Shown here: positions 8,001 to 14,818 of the stretch, piece after piece | How positions within the stretch are numbered: position 1 is the first letter of the stretch | How the letters are laid out: each line of letters opens with the position of its first letter | NCBI GenBank assembly: GCA_036518955.1 | Contig: DATDMG010000035.1 | Location: 1 to 16,496, forward strand | Direction of reading: 5' to 3' | Source: DATDMG01 sp036518955 | Lineage (GTDB): Bacteria > Actinomycetota > Actinomycetes > Actinomycetales > Kineosporiaceae | DNA length: 16,496 bases | The notes under the pieces: generated by a model | What the model was told of the DNA's origin: nothing | The model's database searches: none | Seen by the model: only the letters and a program-made list of their open reading frames with translations | Made by a program: the position numbers and the translations under genes

Positions 8001-8637
8001 CGCGATGGACCGGCAGGCCGCGCAGGTACCGGCCTGCGCGGGAACGGCGGAGCGGCACGACGACGCCCACTCACCGGAGTCGATGTGGCTGGCCGCCCCG
8101 GTACAGACGTCGCCCGCGACGAACGCCTCCAACCCGGTGGCGTGGATCGCCTCCGCTCCAGCGGGGAGCCTGCCGCCCTTCCTGCTCGGGCACGGTGACG
8201 CCGACTGCACGGTCCCCGTCGGCCAGTCGGTCGAACTGTCCGACGCGCTCAAGCGTGCCGGCACGACGGTCCAGCTCCAGGTCGTGCCCGGCGCCGGGCA
8301 CGGGGACCAGGCCGCCACGAGCGCGCTGCAGGAGCCCGCGATCTCCTTCGTGGTCCAGCGACTCGGAAGTCTCGGGCGCTCGTCGACCGCGGATGAGCAA
8401 CCAGTCCCTGGTGCGACGGCCGCGCCCGCGCCCACCGCGGCTCCCGCACCACTCCCGTCGAGCCCGTCGCCGACCGGGCCGCAAGCTGCCCCACCGGCCG
8501 TCATCGCGACGACGAGCGACGCCTCGGCGGACGCGACGTCCGAGCCGAGCCGGATGACAGGCAGCCCCCTCGCGGCGGTCTCCCCGGACCGCGCCGGTGC
8601 GGGAGTACCCCCTGCGGTCGCCTCGTCCGGGTCCTGA
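5056..8637 (+). CDS. Secreted GH26-type glycosidase fused to an alpha/beta-hydrolase esterase
   Basis: 1193 residues. A signal peptide is predicted to be cleaved after AWA (residue 33). Residues about 35-475 are a Pro/Ser/Thr/Ala-rich, probably disordered region. A GH26-like catalytic domain (mannanase family, about 475-785) has its acid/base in RPFHEFNGDWY (Glu589) and its nucleophile in IAFPEWG (Glu708), 119 residues apart as the family allows. A short Thr/Pro linker precedes an esterase domain (about 805-1110) of the BD-FAE / acetyl-esterase kind: oxyanion motif HGGGF (His860), nucleophile GTSAGG (Ser935), HGDADCTVP (Asp1050) and GAGHGD (His1082). A Pro/Ala tail ends the protein; there is no LPXTG sorting signal. 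GGGAGG sits five bases before the ATG. The substrate is probably an esterified mannan or related hemicellulose; GH26 also includes xylanases and lichenases, so the glycan is not certain. Confidence 0.87.
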   Translation: MDRRSWAHAIAFATLAGVTCSAGTLLSTDAAWAALRVASPTAGTPDPAGATPTGAANPGGWGVLSMGGASNSDGPATQPQVTVGATPGGAPIGVPAAAPVPVPTRSSAASPPPPGPGSRPAPPTHPLTRSTSSPTDGVKPPTLGQPSLPSIPAPPLSAAAPTLPPASAPELPGAPAPGWTPTGAEPSPSTAAAVPSTFRAPTPRVASSPVPPTVPPSDIRLPPIPTPVTPTPRAVPAAAASSASTAAGQGLTVVTPEVSPSSPSASLPQPVQAPPQGFQATSAPVTPPPAAVAPVALPPSPAGTTPVTPSPGTQISVTVTVNLPPGTWTVSNQPATSAPPPPSPAPPLAQPSVPQPSVPQPSTPSQAQPTGSAAGPSTGSATVAARGGASTGPQPTTPEQGGSPSGEPGRRPRHRSPTSGAPTSTAEAPSGEDLAPSAPATTSSGQVTATEEPSHPVGPSSGSGNQPATPAHGAEVNVSGFHGWSSGASGDGVANGSFGSWRRSPVTVAGTWDDGDAATQTTLPTVEGEFKDWNGDLDVAVGGTVLGSDESYAQAAQGAYLDRWTTMAKNLQSARGDKAGTTFVRPFHEFNGDWYRNWQVTPGNVEDYKASFRLMARTIRDNCPRCKIAWSPNNGTSSGSASPVDAYPGDDVVDVIGVDSYNANGATVVNSRQSWDEYANATSNGAPVGPEAWRTFAEQHGKPIAFPEWGLNSGGGGGDDPAYIQGMHDWMAQHAAQPGDPNLAGKVVYDVYFNIAMGGNDGFLIKDGPNPQSAGAYTTLTWGNATNGATGTSTPGSQATGTTQPPPQPVDNIRVGPVGLTADPETIRNVPYATVSPTQVLDIYLPRRTGTAVGLVIDIHGGGFSDGDKGDPDVLANVQPLLGQGYAVASVNYRLSGEAPFPAAVQDVKAAVRWLRAHSAQYGLDPNRFVAWGTSAGGYLATMLGVTGAQANDVLDDASLGNPGVPSAVQAVVGLYGPSDFAAMDRQAAQVPACAGTAERHDDAHSPESMWLAAPVQTSPATNASNPVAWIASAPAGSLPPFLLGHGDADCTVPVGQSVELSDALKRAGTTVQLQVVPGAGHGDQAATSALQEPAISFVVQRLGSLGRSSTADEQPVPGATAAPAPTAAPAPLPSSPSPTGPQAAPPAVIATTSDASADATSEPSRMTGSPLAAVSPDRAGAGVPPAVASSGS
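6101..6145 (+). repeat. Three tandem 15-bp repeats in the linker of the GH26-esterase
   Basis: CCCAACCGTCCGTGC occurs at 6101-6115 and 6116-6130, with a third copy at 6131-6145 carrying CACGC at its end. It encodes QPSVP-QPSVP-QPSTP in register. The near-identity at DNA level points to recent slippage expansion of the linker. Confidence 0.9.
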
Positions 8638-8653
8638 CCACGACGGGAACGAC

Positions 8654-8676
8654 GGCCCGGCCCACCCGACCGGGCC
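8654..8676 (+). terminator. Hairpin terminator after the GH26-esterase gene
   Basis: GGCCCGG (8654-8660), a nine-base loop, and CCGGGCC (8670-8676) form a seven-pair all-GC stem starting 16 bases past the stop codon. No T tract follows. It would end the two-gene operon before the flavodoxin-like gene. Confidence 0.6.
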
Positions 8677-8751
8677 ATGCCGACCCCGACGCGACCCCGA
8701 TGTTGGGAGCCGGATGGCACGACCAACGGAAGGATGCCGTGAGCCTGCCAC

Positions 8752-8757
8752 TAGCCT
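8752..8757 (+). promoter_or_regulatory. Candidate -10 box of a leaderless transcript
   Basis: TAGCCT fits the actinobacterial TANNNT pattern and ends six bases before the GTG at 8764, so transcription would begin at or next to the start codon. This would explain why no Shine-Dalgarno is visible. No convincing -35 is seen. Confidence 0.4.
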
Positions 8758-8763
8758 GGACCG

Positions 8764-9216
8764 GTGCCGCGACTGCTCGTCGTCCATCACACTCCGTCCC
8801 CAGCCACCCGGGAATTGCTGGAGGCGGTCTTGGCCGGAGCCCGGCACCCAGATCTGCAGGACGTCGAGGTCGTGGTACGGCCGGCTCTCGGTGGCACCGT
8901 TGTCGACGTCCTGGAGGCGGACGGCTACCTGCTCGGCACCACGGCGAACTTCGGCTACATGTCCGGCGCCCTCAAACACTTCTTCGACACGGTGTACTAC
9001 CCGTGCCTCGACGCAACCTCCGGCCGGCCGTACGGGGTGTGGGTGCACGGGAACGACGACGTTTCCGGTGCGGTCCGCGCCATCCGGTCGATCGCCGGCG
9101 GACTGCGCTGGAACCAGGTCAGCCGTCCCGTCGAGGTGACCGGTCCGGTGGACGCAGGTACCCGAGAGGCTTGCCGGGACCTCGGTGCGACAGTCGCGGC
9201 GACCCTGCTCCCCTGA
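8764..9216 (+). CDS. Flavodoxin-family / NAD(P)H-dependent FMN reductase-like protein
   Basis: 150 residues, GTG start, cytoplasmic. The N-terminal strand and phosphate-binding loop (PRLLVVHHTPSPATRELLEA) and the central segment LLGTTANFGYMSGALKHFFD followed by TVYYPC are those of flavodoxin-fold proteins; the NFGYMSGALKHFFD stretch is typical of the small flavin-binding group in actinobacteria. It probably binds FMN and takes part in an electron-transfer or reductase step; the partner is unknown. It stands between two carbohydrate-enzyme genes on the same strand, but a hairpin upstream and its own likely leaderless start suggest separate transcription, so no link to sugar use should be assumed. 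Confidence 0.8.
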   Translation: MPRLLVVHHTPSPATRELLEAVLAGARHPDLQDVEVVVRPALGGTVVDVLEADGYLLGTTANFGYMSGALKHFFDTVYYPCLDATSGRPYGVWVHGNDDVSGAVRAIRSIAGGLRWNQVSRPVEVTGPVDAGTREACRDLGATVAATLLP

Positions 9217-9245
9217 CCAAACCCGGGCCGGGATGACACCTGCGG

Positions 9246-9263
9246 TACCGAACCGGTTCGGTA
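9246..9263. promoter_or_regulatory. 18-bp perfect palindrome before the GH1 gene, likely operator
   Basis: TACCGAACCGGTTCGGTA is fully self-complementary. It lies 40 bases before the GTG of the glycosidase gene, and TATTGT (9262-9267), a possible -10 box, starts at its right edge. A repressor bound here would block transcription. The form resembles TetR-type operators rather than the CebR/LacI site TGGGAGCGCTCCCA usual for beta-glucosidase genes of Streptomyces. No TetR gene is present in the window. Confidence 0.6.
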
Positions 9264-9303
9264 TTGTGGTATGCCTCGACCCAGTACCCCCGGAGGAGGC
9301 GAC

Positions 9304-10698
9304 GTGGACCACACCTTTCCCCCGGACTTCCTCTGGGGCGCGGCAACCGCCGCGTACCAGATCGAGGGCGCGGCCCGCGAGGACGGGCGCGGCCCGTCGA
9401 TCTGGGACACGTTCAGCCACACCCCCGGCCGGGTCCTGGGCGAGGACACCGGCGACATCGCGGCTGACCACTACCATCGCTGGGTCGAGGATCTCGACCA
9501 CATGGCGAACCTCGGGCTGTCCGCCTACCGCTTCTCCATCTCCTGGCCTCGAGTGCAGCCCCGCGGGGCGGGCGGGTTCAATCCGGATGGCGTCGACTTC
9601 TACTCGCGGCTGGTGGACGGACTGCTCGAGCGAAACATCCGGCCGGCCGCCACGCTCTACCACTGGGACCTGCCGCAGGAACTCGAGAACGCTGGCGGCT
9701 GGCCCGCGCGGGACACCGCCCTTCGGTTCGAGGACTACGCCCGCGGGATCGTCGACGCCCTCGGGGACAGGGTGTACCTGTGGTCGACCTTCAACGAGCC
9801 CTGGTGCGCCGCGTTCCTCGGCTACTGCTCCGGTGTGCATGCCCCCGGCCGCACTGACCCTGCCGCTTCGCTGGCCGCACTGCACCACCTCAACCTCGCG
9901 CACGGGCTGGCCGGTCGGATCGTGCGCGACCTGGCGCCGCACGGGCTCCTGTCGGTGAGTCTCAACCTCCACGCCGTCCGTCCGGAGTCCGATTCCGCCG
10001 CGGACGCGGACGCCGTCCGGCAGATCGACGCGCTCGGCAACCGGAGCTTCCTGGGGCCCATGCTGGACGGCGCCTACCCGGCCGACCTGATTGCCGACAC
10101 CGCGTCACTCAGCGACTGGTCGTTCGTCCGGGACGGCGACGAGCGCACGATCGCTGTACCACTCGACGCACTCGGAATCAACTACTACTCCACCCTTCGG
10201 GTCTCGAAGGCCGACGACTCCGACCGCCGCCCCGGCGCCGACGGGCACAAGCCCTCCGCTCACACCTGCTGGCCGGGGGCAGACGCGGTGAAGTTCCTCC
10301 CGCAACCCGGTCCGACCACGGCGATGGGGTGGACGATCGACCCCAAGGGGATCACCGATGTCCTGCTCCGGCTGCACCATGCGTACCCAGACCTCCCCCT
10401 GCTCATCACCGAGAACGGTGCCGCCTTCGACGATGTGCTGGCACCGGACGGCGCTGTCCACGACGTCGAACGGATTGCGTACCTCCGCGACCACATCGAG
10501 GCCGTCGCCGAGGCTCGGGAAAAGGGGGCCGACATCCGTGGCTACTTCGTCTGGTCGCTCCTGGACAACTTCGAGTGGTCCTTCGGGTACGACCGCCGCT
10601 TCGGGATCATCCGGGTGGACTACGACACGCTCCGCCGCACCTGGAAGGACAGCGCCCACTGGTACCGGGGGCGAATCGCCGGACCGACCGCCGGCTGA
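9304..10698 (+). CDS. GH1 family beta-glycosidase (beta-glucosidase type)
   Basis: 464 residues, the usual length for a single-domain GH1 enzyme. It has the N-terminal signature FLWGAATAAYQIEGA, the acid/base motif STFNEPW (Glu165) and the nucleophile motif LLITENGAAF (Glu370). The C-terminal sugar-binding segment GYFVWSLLDNFEWSFGYDRR is complete. No signal peptide, so it acts in the cytoplasm on imported oligosaccharides or glycosides, releasing the non-reducing sugar. The GTG at 9304 is chosen because GGAGGAGG (9292-9299) precedes it and FPPDFLWG then falls where the family starts; an in-frame ATG at 9271 lacks such a site. Whether it prefers glucosides, mannosides or other sugars cannot be told from sequence. 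A palindromic operator-like site lies in front, and a convergent ABC transporter follows. Confidence 0.95.
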   Translation: MDHTFPPDFLWGAATAAYQIEGAAREDGRGPSIWDTFSHTPGRVLGEDTGDIAADHYHRWVEDLDHMANLGLSAYRFSISWPRVQPRGAGGFNPDGVDFYSRLVDGLLERNIRPAATLYHWDLPQELENAGGWPARDTALRFEDYARGIVDALGDRVYLWSTFNEPWCAAFLGYCSGVHAPGRTDPAASLAALHHLNLAHGLAGRIVRDLAPHGLLSVSLNLHAVRPESDSAADADAVRQIDALGNRSFLGPMLDGAYPADLIADTASLSDWSFVRDGDERTIAVPLDALGINYYSTLRVSKADDSDRRPGADGHKPSAHTCWPGADAVKFLPQPGPTTAMGWTIDPKGITDVLLRLHHAYPDLPLLITENGAAFDDVLAPDGAVHDVERIAYLRDHIEAVAEAREKGADIRGYFVWSLLDNFEWSFGYDRRFGIIRVDYDTLRRTWKDSAHWYRGRIAGPTAG

Positions 10699-10721
10699 CC
10701 CGTGCGAACAGCTGGCTGCCG

Positions 10722-10756
10722 GGCCTGACGTCAGGCCGCGAGGTCAGGCCGCGAGG
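10722..10756. repeat. 16-bp palindrome plus 13-bp tandem duplication over the ABC exporter stop
   Basis: GGCCTGACGTCAGGCC (10722-10737) is a perfect palindrome between two convergent genes. It runs into two exact tandem copies of TCAGGCCGCGAGG (10731-10743 and 10744-10756). The second copy contains the stop codon of the ABC exporter (TGA, 10744-10746 on the minus strand), so the gene end has been duplicated outside the frame. The 23 bases between the GH1 stop and the palindrome hold nothing else. Confidence 0.85.
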
Positions 10757-12627
10757 GCGGCATAGCGTCCTTGCCGGTCGAGCAGCCCACTGTGGGTGCC
10801 CTGCTCGACCACGCGCCCGTGGTCCAGGACGGCGATCTGCTCGGCGTGCCGGACCGTCGACAACCGGTGCGCGATCATGATCGTGGTTCGGCTGCGGGCC
10901 AAGTCGTCGAACGCCTGCTGCACCGCCCGCTCGGTCTCGTTGTCGAGCGCGCTCGTCGCCTCGTCGAGCACCAGCACCCGCGGATCCCGCAGCAAGGTGC
11001 GGGCGATCGCCATCCGCTGCTTCTCACCACCGGAGAACCGGTGACCGCGGGATCCGACCATCGTGTCGTAGCCGTCCGGCAGCGCCGCGATGACGTCGTG
11101 GAGCCGCGCCTCCCGGGCCGCCTCCTCGATCTCGGCGTCCGAGGCGTCGGGCCTGGCGTACCGCAGGTTCTCCCGCACGGTCGTGTGCAGCAGGTACGTC
11201 TCCTGACTGACCACGCCCACGATCCGGGCGAGGTCGGCCAGCCGCAGGGTGCGGAGGTCGACACCGTCGATCGTGATCCGCCCGGCAGCAGGGTCGTGCA
11301 GGCGCGCCACCAGCGACGCGAGTGTGCTCTTGCCCGAGCCGGTCTCGCCGACCAGCGCGAGGGTGGTCCCCGCCGGGACGTCGAGTGTTACGCCGTCCAC
11401 GGCAGGCACGGCCGAACCGGGGTAGGTGAAACTCAGCCCTTCGAACCGTACGTGCCCGCGGACCTCGTCCAGGTCGACCGAGACCGGCTCCGCCGGGTCG
11501 TCGATCTCGACCGGCAGGTCCAGGTACTCGAAGATCCGGGCGAACAGCACGAGCGACGACGTGAGCGACACCCCGACGTTCAGCAGCCCCATCAACGGCC
11601 GGAACAGCCCCGCCTGGAGGCCGGTGAATGCGACCAGCGTGCCGATCGTCATCCGGCCTGCCGTCACCGGCAGTCCCGCACCGAGGTAGATCATCGCCGG
11701 CATCGCGGCGAACAGCAGGCTCATGAAGGCCATCCGCCACCGCCCGGCCAACTCGGAGCGTAGCTCCAGATCGATCAGCCGCTCGGACGACCGGGTGAAG
11801 CGCTCCACCAGCGCGGGACCGGTGCCGAGCGTCTTGCTGAGCAGCACCCCGTTGATCGACAGGCTCTCGTCGATGATCACGTTCAGGTCCGCCAGTTCGC
11901 GCTGGCGCTCCGCGATGATCGCGCGCCGCATCCCGGCGACGCGCCGGGTCAGGACGACGGCCGGCGGCACCACCACGACGGAGACCAGCGAGAGCCGCCA
12001 GGAGAGCGCCGCCATCGCCACCGCGGTGGCCACTGCCGTGGTCAGGTTCGATGCCACGGACGTGGCCGTCGACGTCACCACCGACTGCATCCCACCGATG
12101 TCGTTGGTGATCCGGGACTGCACTTCGCCGGTGCGGGCACGGGTGAAGAACGCGACGGACTGCCGCTGCAGGTGGCCGAAGACCTCCGTCCGCAGCCGGT
12201 GCATGACGTGCTGCCCGATCCGGGTGCTGATCCACGTCTGGGCGACGCCGAGCCCGGCCGTGACCGCCGCCACCACGAGCATCGCGGCGACGAGGCGCAC
12301 CAGGAGCGTGAGGTCCCGGTGCGGGAGGGCCACGTCGATGACGGCCCGTAGCAGGAAGGGCGAGGCCATCCCGACGACCGACGAGCCGACGATCATCGCG
12401 ACGACGGTGGCCAGCGGTAACCGGTACGGGCTGAAGAGCCGGCCGACGCGCCGCAGGGACACCTGACGGGCGAGCTCCCGCTCCTGCGCGGTGACCCGGC
12501 GGTGCGGACCGTGACCGTCACCGTGACCGTGGCCACCGCCCGGCGCCCGGCGCCCCTCGCCCGCCCCGCCGTGCTGGGCCGGACCGGGGGCCCGAGGCCC
12601 GGATCTGACCGTCGTCTCCGATGCCAT
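10744..12627 (-). CDS. ABC exporter half-transporter (membrane domain fused to ATPase)
   Basis: 627 residues: a polar N-terminal tail (1-60), a six-helix exporter membrane domain (about 62-345), and a C-terminal ATPase with Walker A GETGSGKST (Lys433), signature FSGGEKQR (Ser532), Walker B VLVLDEATSALD (Glu556) and H-loop IAHRLSTV (His587). All catalytic motifs are intact, so it should work as a homodimeric or paired multidrug or lipid exporter. The tail contains a His/Gly run (GGGHGHGDGHGPH, residues 30-42), unusual for this family and a possible metal-binding patch. The ATG at 12627 has the purine-rich GAGGGGGG-like site just upstream. A MarR gene diverges from it, separated by 111 bases with two operator-like repeats, so transcription is probably repressed by that MarR protein and released by a toxic ligand. 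The substrate is unknown. Confidence 0.95.
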   Translation of the reverse strand: MASETTVRSGPRAPGPAQHGGAGEGRRAPGGGHGHGDGHGPHRRVTAQERELARQVSLRRVGRLFSPYRLPLATVVAMIVGSSVVGMASPFLLRAVIDVALPHRDLTLLVRLVAAMLVVAAVTAGLGVAQTWISTRIGQHVMHRLRTEVFGHLQRQSVAFFTRARTGEVQSRITNDIGGMQSVVTSTATSVASNLTTAVATAVAMAALSWRLSLVSVVVVPPAVVLTRRVAGMRRAIIAERQRELADLNVIIDESLSINGVLLSKTLGTGPALVERFTRSSERLIDLELRSELAGRWRMAFMSLLFAAMPAMIYLGAGLPVTAGRMTIGTLVAFTGLQAGLFRPLMGLLNVGVSLTSSLVLFARIFEYLDLPVEIDDPAEPVSVDLDEVRGHVRFEGLSFTYPGSAVPAVDGVTLDVPAGTTLALVGETGSGKSTLASLVARLHDPAAGRITIDGVDLRTLRLADLARIVGVVSQETYLLHTTVRENLRYARPDASDAEIEEAAREARLHDVIAALPDGYDTMVGSRGHRFSGGEKQRMAIARTLLRDPRVLVLDEATSALDNETERAVQQAFDDLARSRTTIMIAHRLSTVRHAEQIAVLDHGRVVEQGTHSGLLDRQGRYAALAA

Positions 12628-12664
12628 TCGACCCCCCTCTGGTGGCCCTGACTCCCTGAACGTG

Positions 12665-12699
12665 GTGAGGCTACCTCGAATATAGTGAGGCTACCTCAC
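12665..12699. promoter_or_regulatory. Two MarR-type operator boxes in the divergent promoter region
   Basis: GTGAGGCTACCTC occurs at 12665-12677 and 12685-12697, starting 20 bp apart (two helical turns, same face). Each contains the inverted repeat GAGG-CTA-CCTC; the second extends to GTGAGG-CTA-CCTCAC (12685-12699). A further half-site GTGAGG follows at 12701-12706. Between the boxes lies the AT patch GAATATA, which gives -10-like hexamers on both strands: TATATT (minus, 12679-12684) and TATAGT (plus, 12681-12686). For the exporter a -35-like TTGCCT (12704-12709) lies 19 bases away, placing the second box inside the spacer. This arrangement strongly suggests repression by the adjacent MarR protein. 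Confidence 0.75.
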
Positions 12700-12725
12700 A
12701 GTGAGGCAAGAACAGCACCTGCTGC

Positions 12726-12731
12726 TACGGT
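12726..12731 (+). promoter_or_regulatory. Candidate -10 box of leaderless marR transcript
   Basis: TACGGT fits TANNNT and ends seven bases before the ATG at 12739, the spacing of actinobacterial leaderless genes. No Shine-Dalgarno precedes that ATG. The MarR boxes would lie at or upstream of its -35 region. The alternative TATAGT at 12681-12686 would give a 46-base leader without a ribosome binding site. Confidence 0.4.
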
Positions 12732-12738
12732 ATTCCCC

Positions 12739-13176
12739 ATGCCGGCAGAGGCCGAGCCACCGAGCGTGGCCGGACAGGAGCCGATCTCCGACCTGTTCTG
12801 GAGCGTGGCTCGGCGGCTGCGCGGGCTGTCGAAGCAGGCGCTCGCCCCCTGGGACGTCGCACCGTCCCACGGCCGGGCGCTCGCCGTCCTGCTGTCGCGC
12901 GGTGACCTCCGGCTCTCCGAACTGTCCGAACACCTGCACATCGCGCCGCGCTCCACCACCGAGGTCGTCGACGCGCTGGTCGAGCGCGGCCTGGCCGAGC
13001 GACGACCCGACCCGGAGGACCGGCGGGCCGTCCTGGTTCGGCTCACCGAACACGGCCGGGCCGTCGCGACCGCGATCCGGGCCGCCCGGGCCACCGAGGC
13101 CGAGGCCTTCTTCGAGGTACTGGACGACGGCGACCGCGCCGCGCTCGCCCGCATCCTTCGCCGGCTGCAGGCCTGA
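12739..13176 (+). CDS. MarR-family transcriptional regulator
   Basis: 145 residues, normal for the family. Dimer-forming helices flank a winged helix-turn-helix: recognition region LRLSELSEHLHIAPRSTTEV (57-76), then VDALVERGLAERR and the wing DPEDRRAVLVRLTEHG (91-106) with the conserved D-x-R pattern of MarR proteins. Cytoplasmic repressor, probably of its own gene and of the divergent ABC exporter, released by a small molecule. The ATG at 12739 is preferred because an earlier in-frame start at 12685 would fall inside the operator and add residues with no family resemblance. Confidence 0.93.
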   Translation: MPAEAEPPSVAGQEPISDLFWSVARRLRGLSKQALAPWDVAPSHGRALAVLLSRGDLRLSELSEHLHIAPRSTTEVVDALVERGLAERRPDPEDRRAVLVRLTEHGRAVATAIRAARATEAEAFFEVLDDGDRAALARILRRLQA

Positions 13177-13258
13177 GGGCCCGCTCGTCCCACCGCCCGG
13201 GCGTCCCTCCGGCGTGCCGTCTCTTGGCTGGCGCGCCGCGGTCGCGCAGGGTGTCATC

Positions 13259-14794
13259 ATGACCTCACCGACCGTCCTGGCCACCGGAGCGGCGACCGCA
13301 GGCCTCGCCGCTGAAGCCGCCCGAGCCCTGGCCGCCTGCGGCGCGACGCTCCCCGCGCCCGGACCCGAGACCGCGACCAGTCCGATCACCGGCGAGCCGC
13401 TCGCCCGGTTCACCCGCCCGGACGCCGGAGCCGTCGTCCGGGCCATCGACGACACCCAGGCTGCCTTCCCGACCTGGCGGACGACGCCGGGACCGGTCCG
13501 CGGCACGCTGGTGAAGAGGTGGGGACAGCTCCTCGACACCCATCGGGCCGACCTGGCCCACCTCGTCACCCTGGAGGTCGGGAAGATCCGATCAGAGGCC
13601 CAGGGCGAGGTCCAGGAGATGATCGACATCTGCGACTACGCGGTGGGGCTCTCCCGCAGCATGTCGGGCCGCACCCTGCCGTCCGAGCGCCCAGGGCACC
13701 GCCTGGCCGAGACCTGGCACCCGCGCGGGGTCGTCGCCGTGATCTCGGCGTTCAACTTCCCGGTCGCGGTCTGGGCCTGGAACACGGCGGTCGCGCTCGT
13801 CTGCGGCGACACCGTGGTCTGGAAGCCGTCGGAGCTGACGCCGTTGACCTCCCTCGCCGGCGCCGCCCTGCTCGACCGGGCGATAGCCGACGCCGGCGCG
13901 CCGGACGGCGTCCACCGGCTGGTGCTCGCCGACCGGCAGTCGGCGGGCGTGCTGCTCGACGACCCACGGGTCACGCTGATCAGCGCGACCGGCTCGGAGC
14001 GGATGGGCCGCGAGGTCGGGCCCCGCGTCGCGGCTCGGTTCGGCTCGACGCTGCTCGAACTCGGAGGCAACAACGCCGCCATCGTCGCGCCGTCCGCGGA
14101 CCTCGACCTCGCCGTGCGGGGCATCGTCTTCGCGGCGGCCGGGACGGCGGGGCAGCGCTGCACCACGATGCGCCGGGTCATCGTCCACGAATCCGTGGCG
14201 GACGTGCTCATCGATCGGCTCACCACGGCGTACCGAGGGCTACGGATCGGCGACCCGACCGATCCCACGGTCCTGGTCGGCCCGCTGATCCACCGGGACG
14301 CGTACGAGCGGATGCAGGCGGCTCTGCGGCAAGCGGTGGCGGACGGCGGTGCCGTCCTCGTCGGAGGTGAGCGAGAGGAGTCCGCCACCGCGGCGTACTA
14401 CGTGCGGCCGGCCGTCGTCCGGATGCCGGCCCAGACCGCGATCGTCCGCACCGAGACCTTCGCGCCGATCCTCTACCTGCTGACCTATCGCGAACTGGAG
14501 GAGGCGATCGCCGTCCACAACGACGTCCCACAGGGCTTGTCCTCCAGCATCTTCACCCGGGACCAGCGGGAGGCGGAGCTGTTCTGCTCCGCCTCCGGGT
14601 CCGACTGTGGGATCGTCAACGTCAACGTCGGGACGTCCGGGGCGGAGATCGGCGGTGCCTTCGGCGGGGAGAAGACGACCGGCGGGGGCCGTGAGTCCGG
14701 CTCCGACGCCTGGCGGGCCTACATGCGCCGGGTCACCACCACCGTGAACTACTCCTCCGACCTGCCACTCGCCCAAGGGGTGAGCTTCGGCTGA
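13259..14794 (+). CDS. Aldehyde dehydrogenase, ALDH7 / piperideine-6-carboxylate dehydrogenase type
   Basis: 511 residues. It oxidises an aldehyde with NAD(P)+; the closest type is L-piperideine-6-carboxylate (alpha-aminoadipate semialdehyde) dehydrogenase of lysine catabolism, called AmaB or Pcd. Visible motifs: SAFNFPVAVWAWN, WKPSELTP, general base LELGGNN (Glu267), catalytic Cys in GTAGQRCTTMRR (Cys301), and the C-terminal stretch NVNVGTSGAEIGGAFGGEKT continuing GGGRESGSDAWR, which is characteristic of ALDH7 proteins. A weak site AGGGTG lies five bases before the ATG. The usual partner, lysine 6-aminotransferase, is not in the window; it follows the marR gene by 82 bases and may have its own promoter there. 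Enzyme class is certain, substrate is from family resemblance. Confidence 0.9.
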   Translation: MTSPTVLATGAATAGLAAEAARALAACGATLPAPGPETATSPITGEPLARFTRPDAGAVVRAIDDTQAAFPTWRTTPGPVRGTLVKRWGQLLDTHRADLAHLVTLEVGKIRSEAQGEVQEMIDICDYAVGLSRSMSGRTLPSERPGHRLAETWHPRGVVAVISAFNFPVAVWAWNTAVALVCGDTVVWKPSELTPLTSLAGAALLDRAIADAGAPDGVHRLVLADRQSAGVLLDDPRVTLISATGSERMGREVGPRVAARFGSTLLELGGNNAAIVAPSADLDLAVRGIVFAAAGTAGQRCTTMRRVIVHESVADVLIDRLTTAYRGLRIGDPTDPTVLVGPLIHRDAYERMQAALRQAVADGGAVLVGGEREESATAAYYVRPAVVRMPAQTAIVRTETFAPILYLLTYRELEEAIAVHNDVPQGLSSSIFTRDQREAELFCSASGSDCGIVNVNVGTSGAEIGGAFGGEKTTGGGRESGSDAWRAYMRRVTTTVNYSSDLPLAQGVSFG

Positions 14795-14818
14795 GCGGAC
14801 GCGCGGCGGCCGACCCGA

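Noticed and set aside
6193..8070. 625-codon minus-strand ORF opposite the GH26-esterase gene
   Set aside because: Composition-driven shadow; the plus strand has complete catalytic motifs and a ribosome binding site.
8071..9972. 633-codon minus-strand ORF across three plus-strand genes
   Set aside because: It spans real genes with clear motifs on the other strand and has no recognisable domain.
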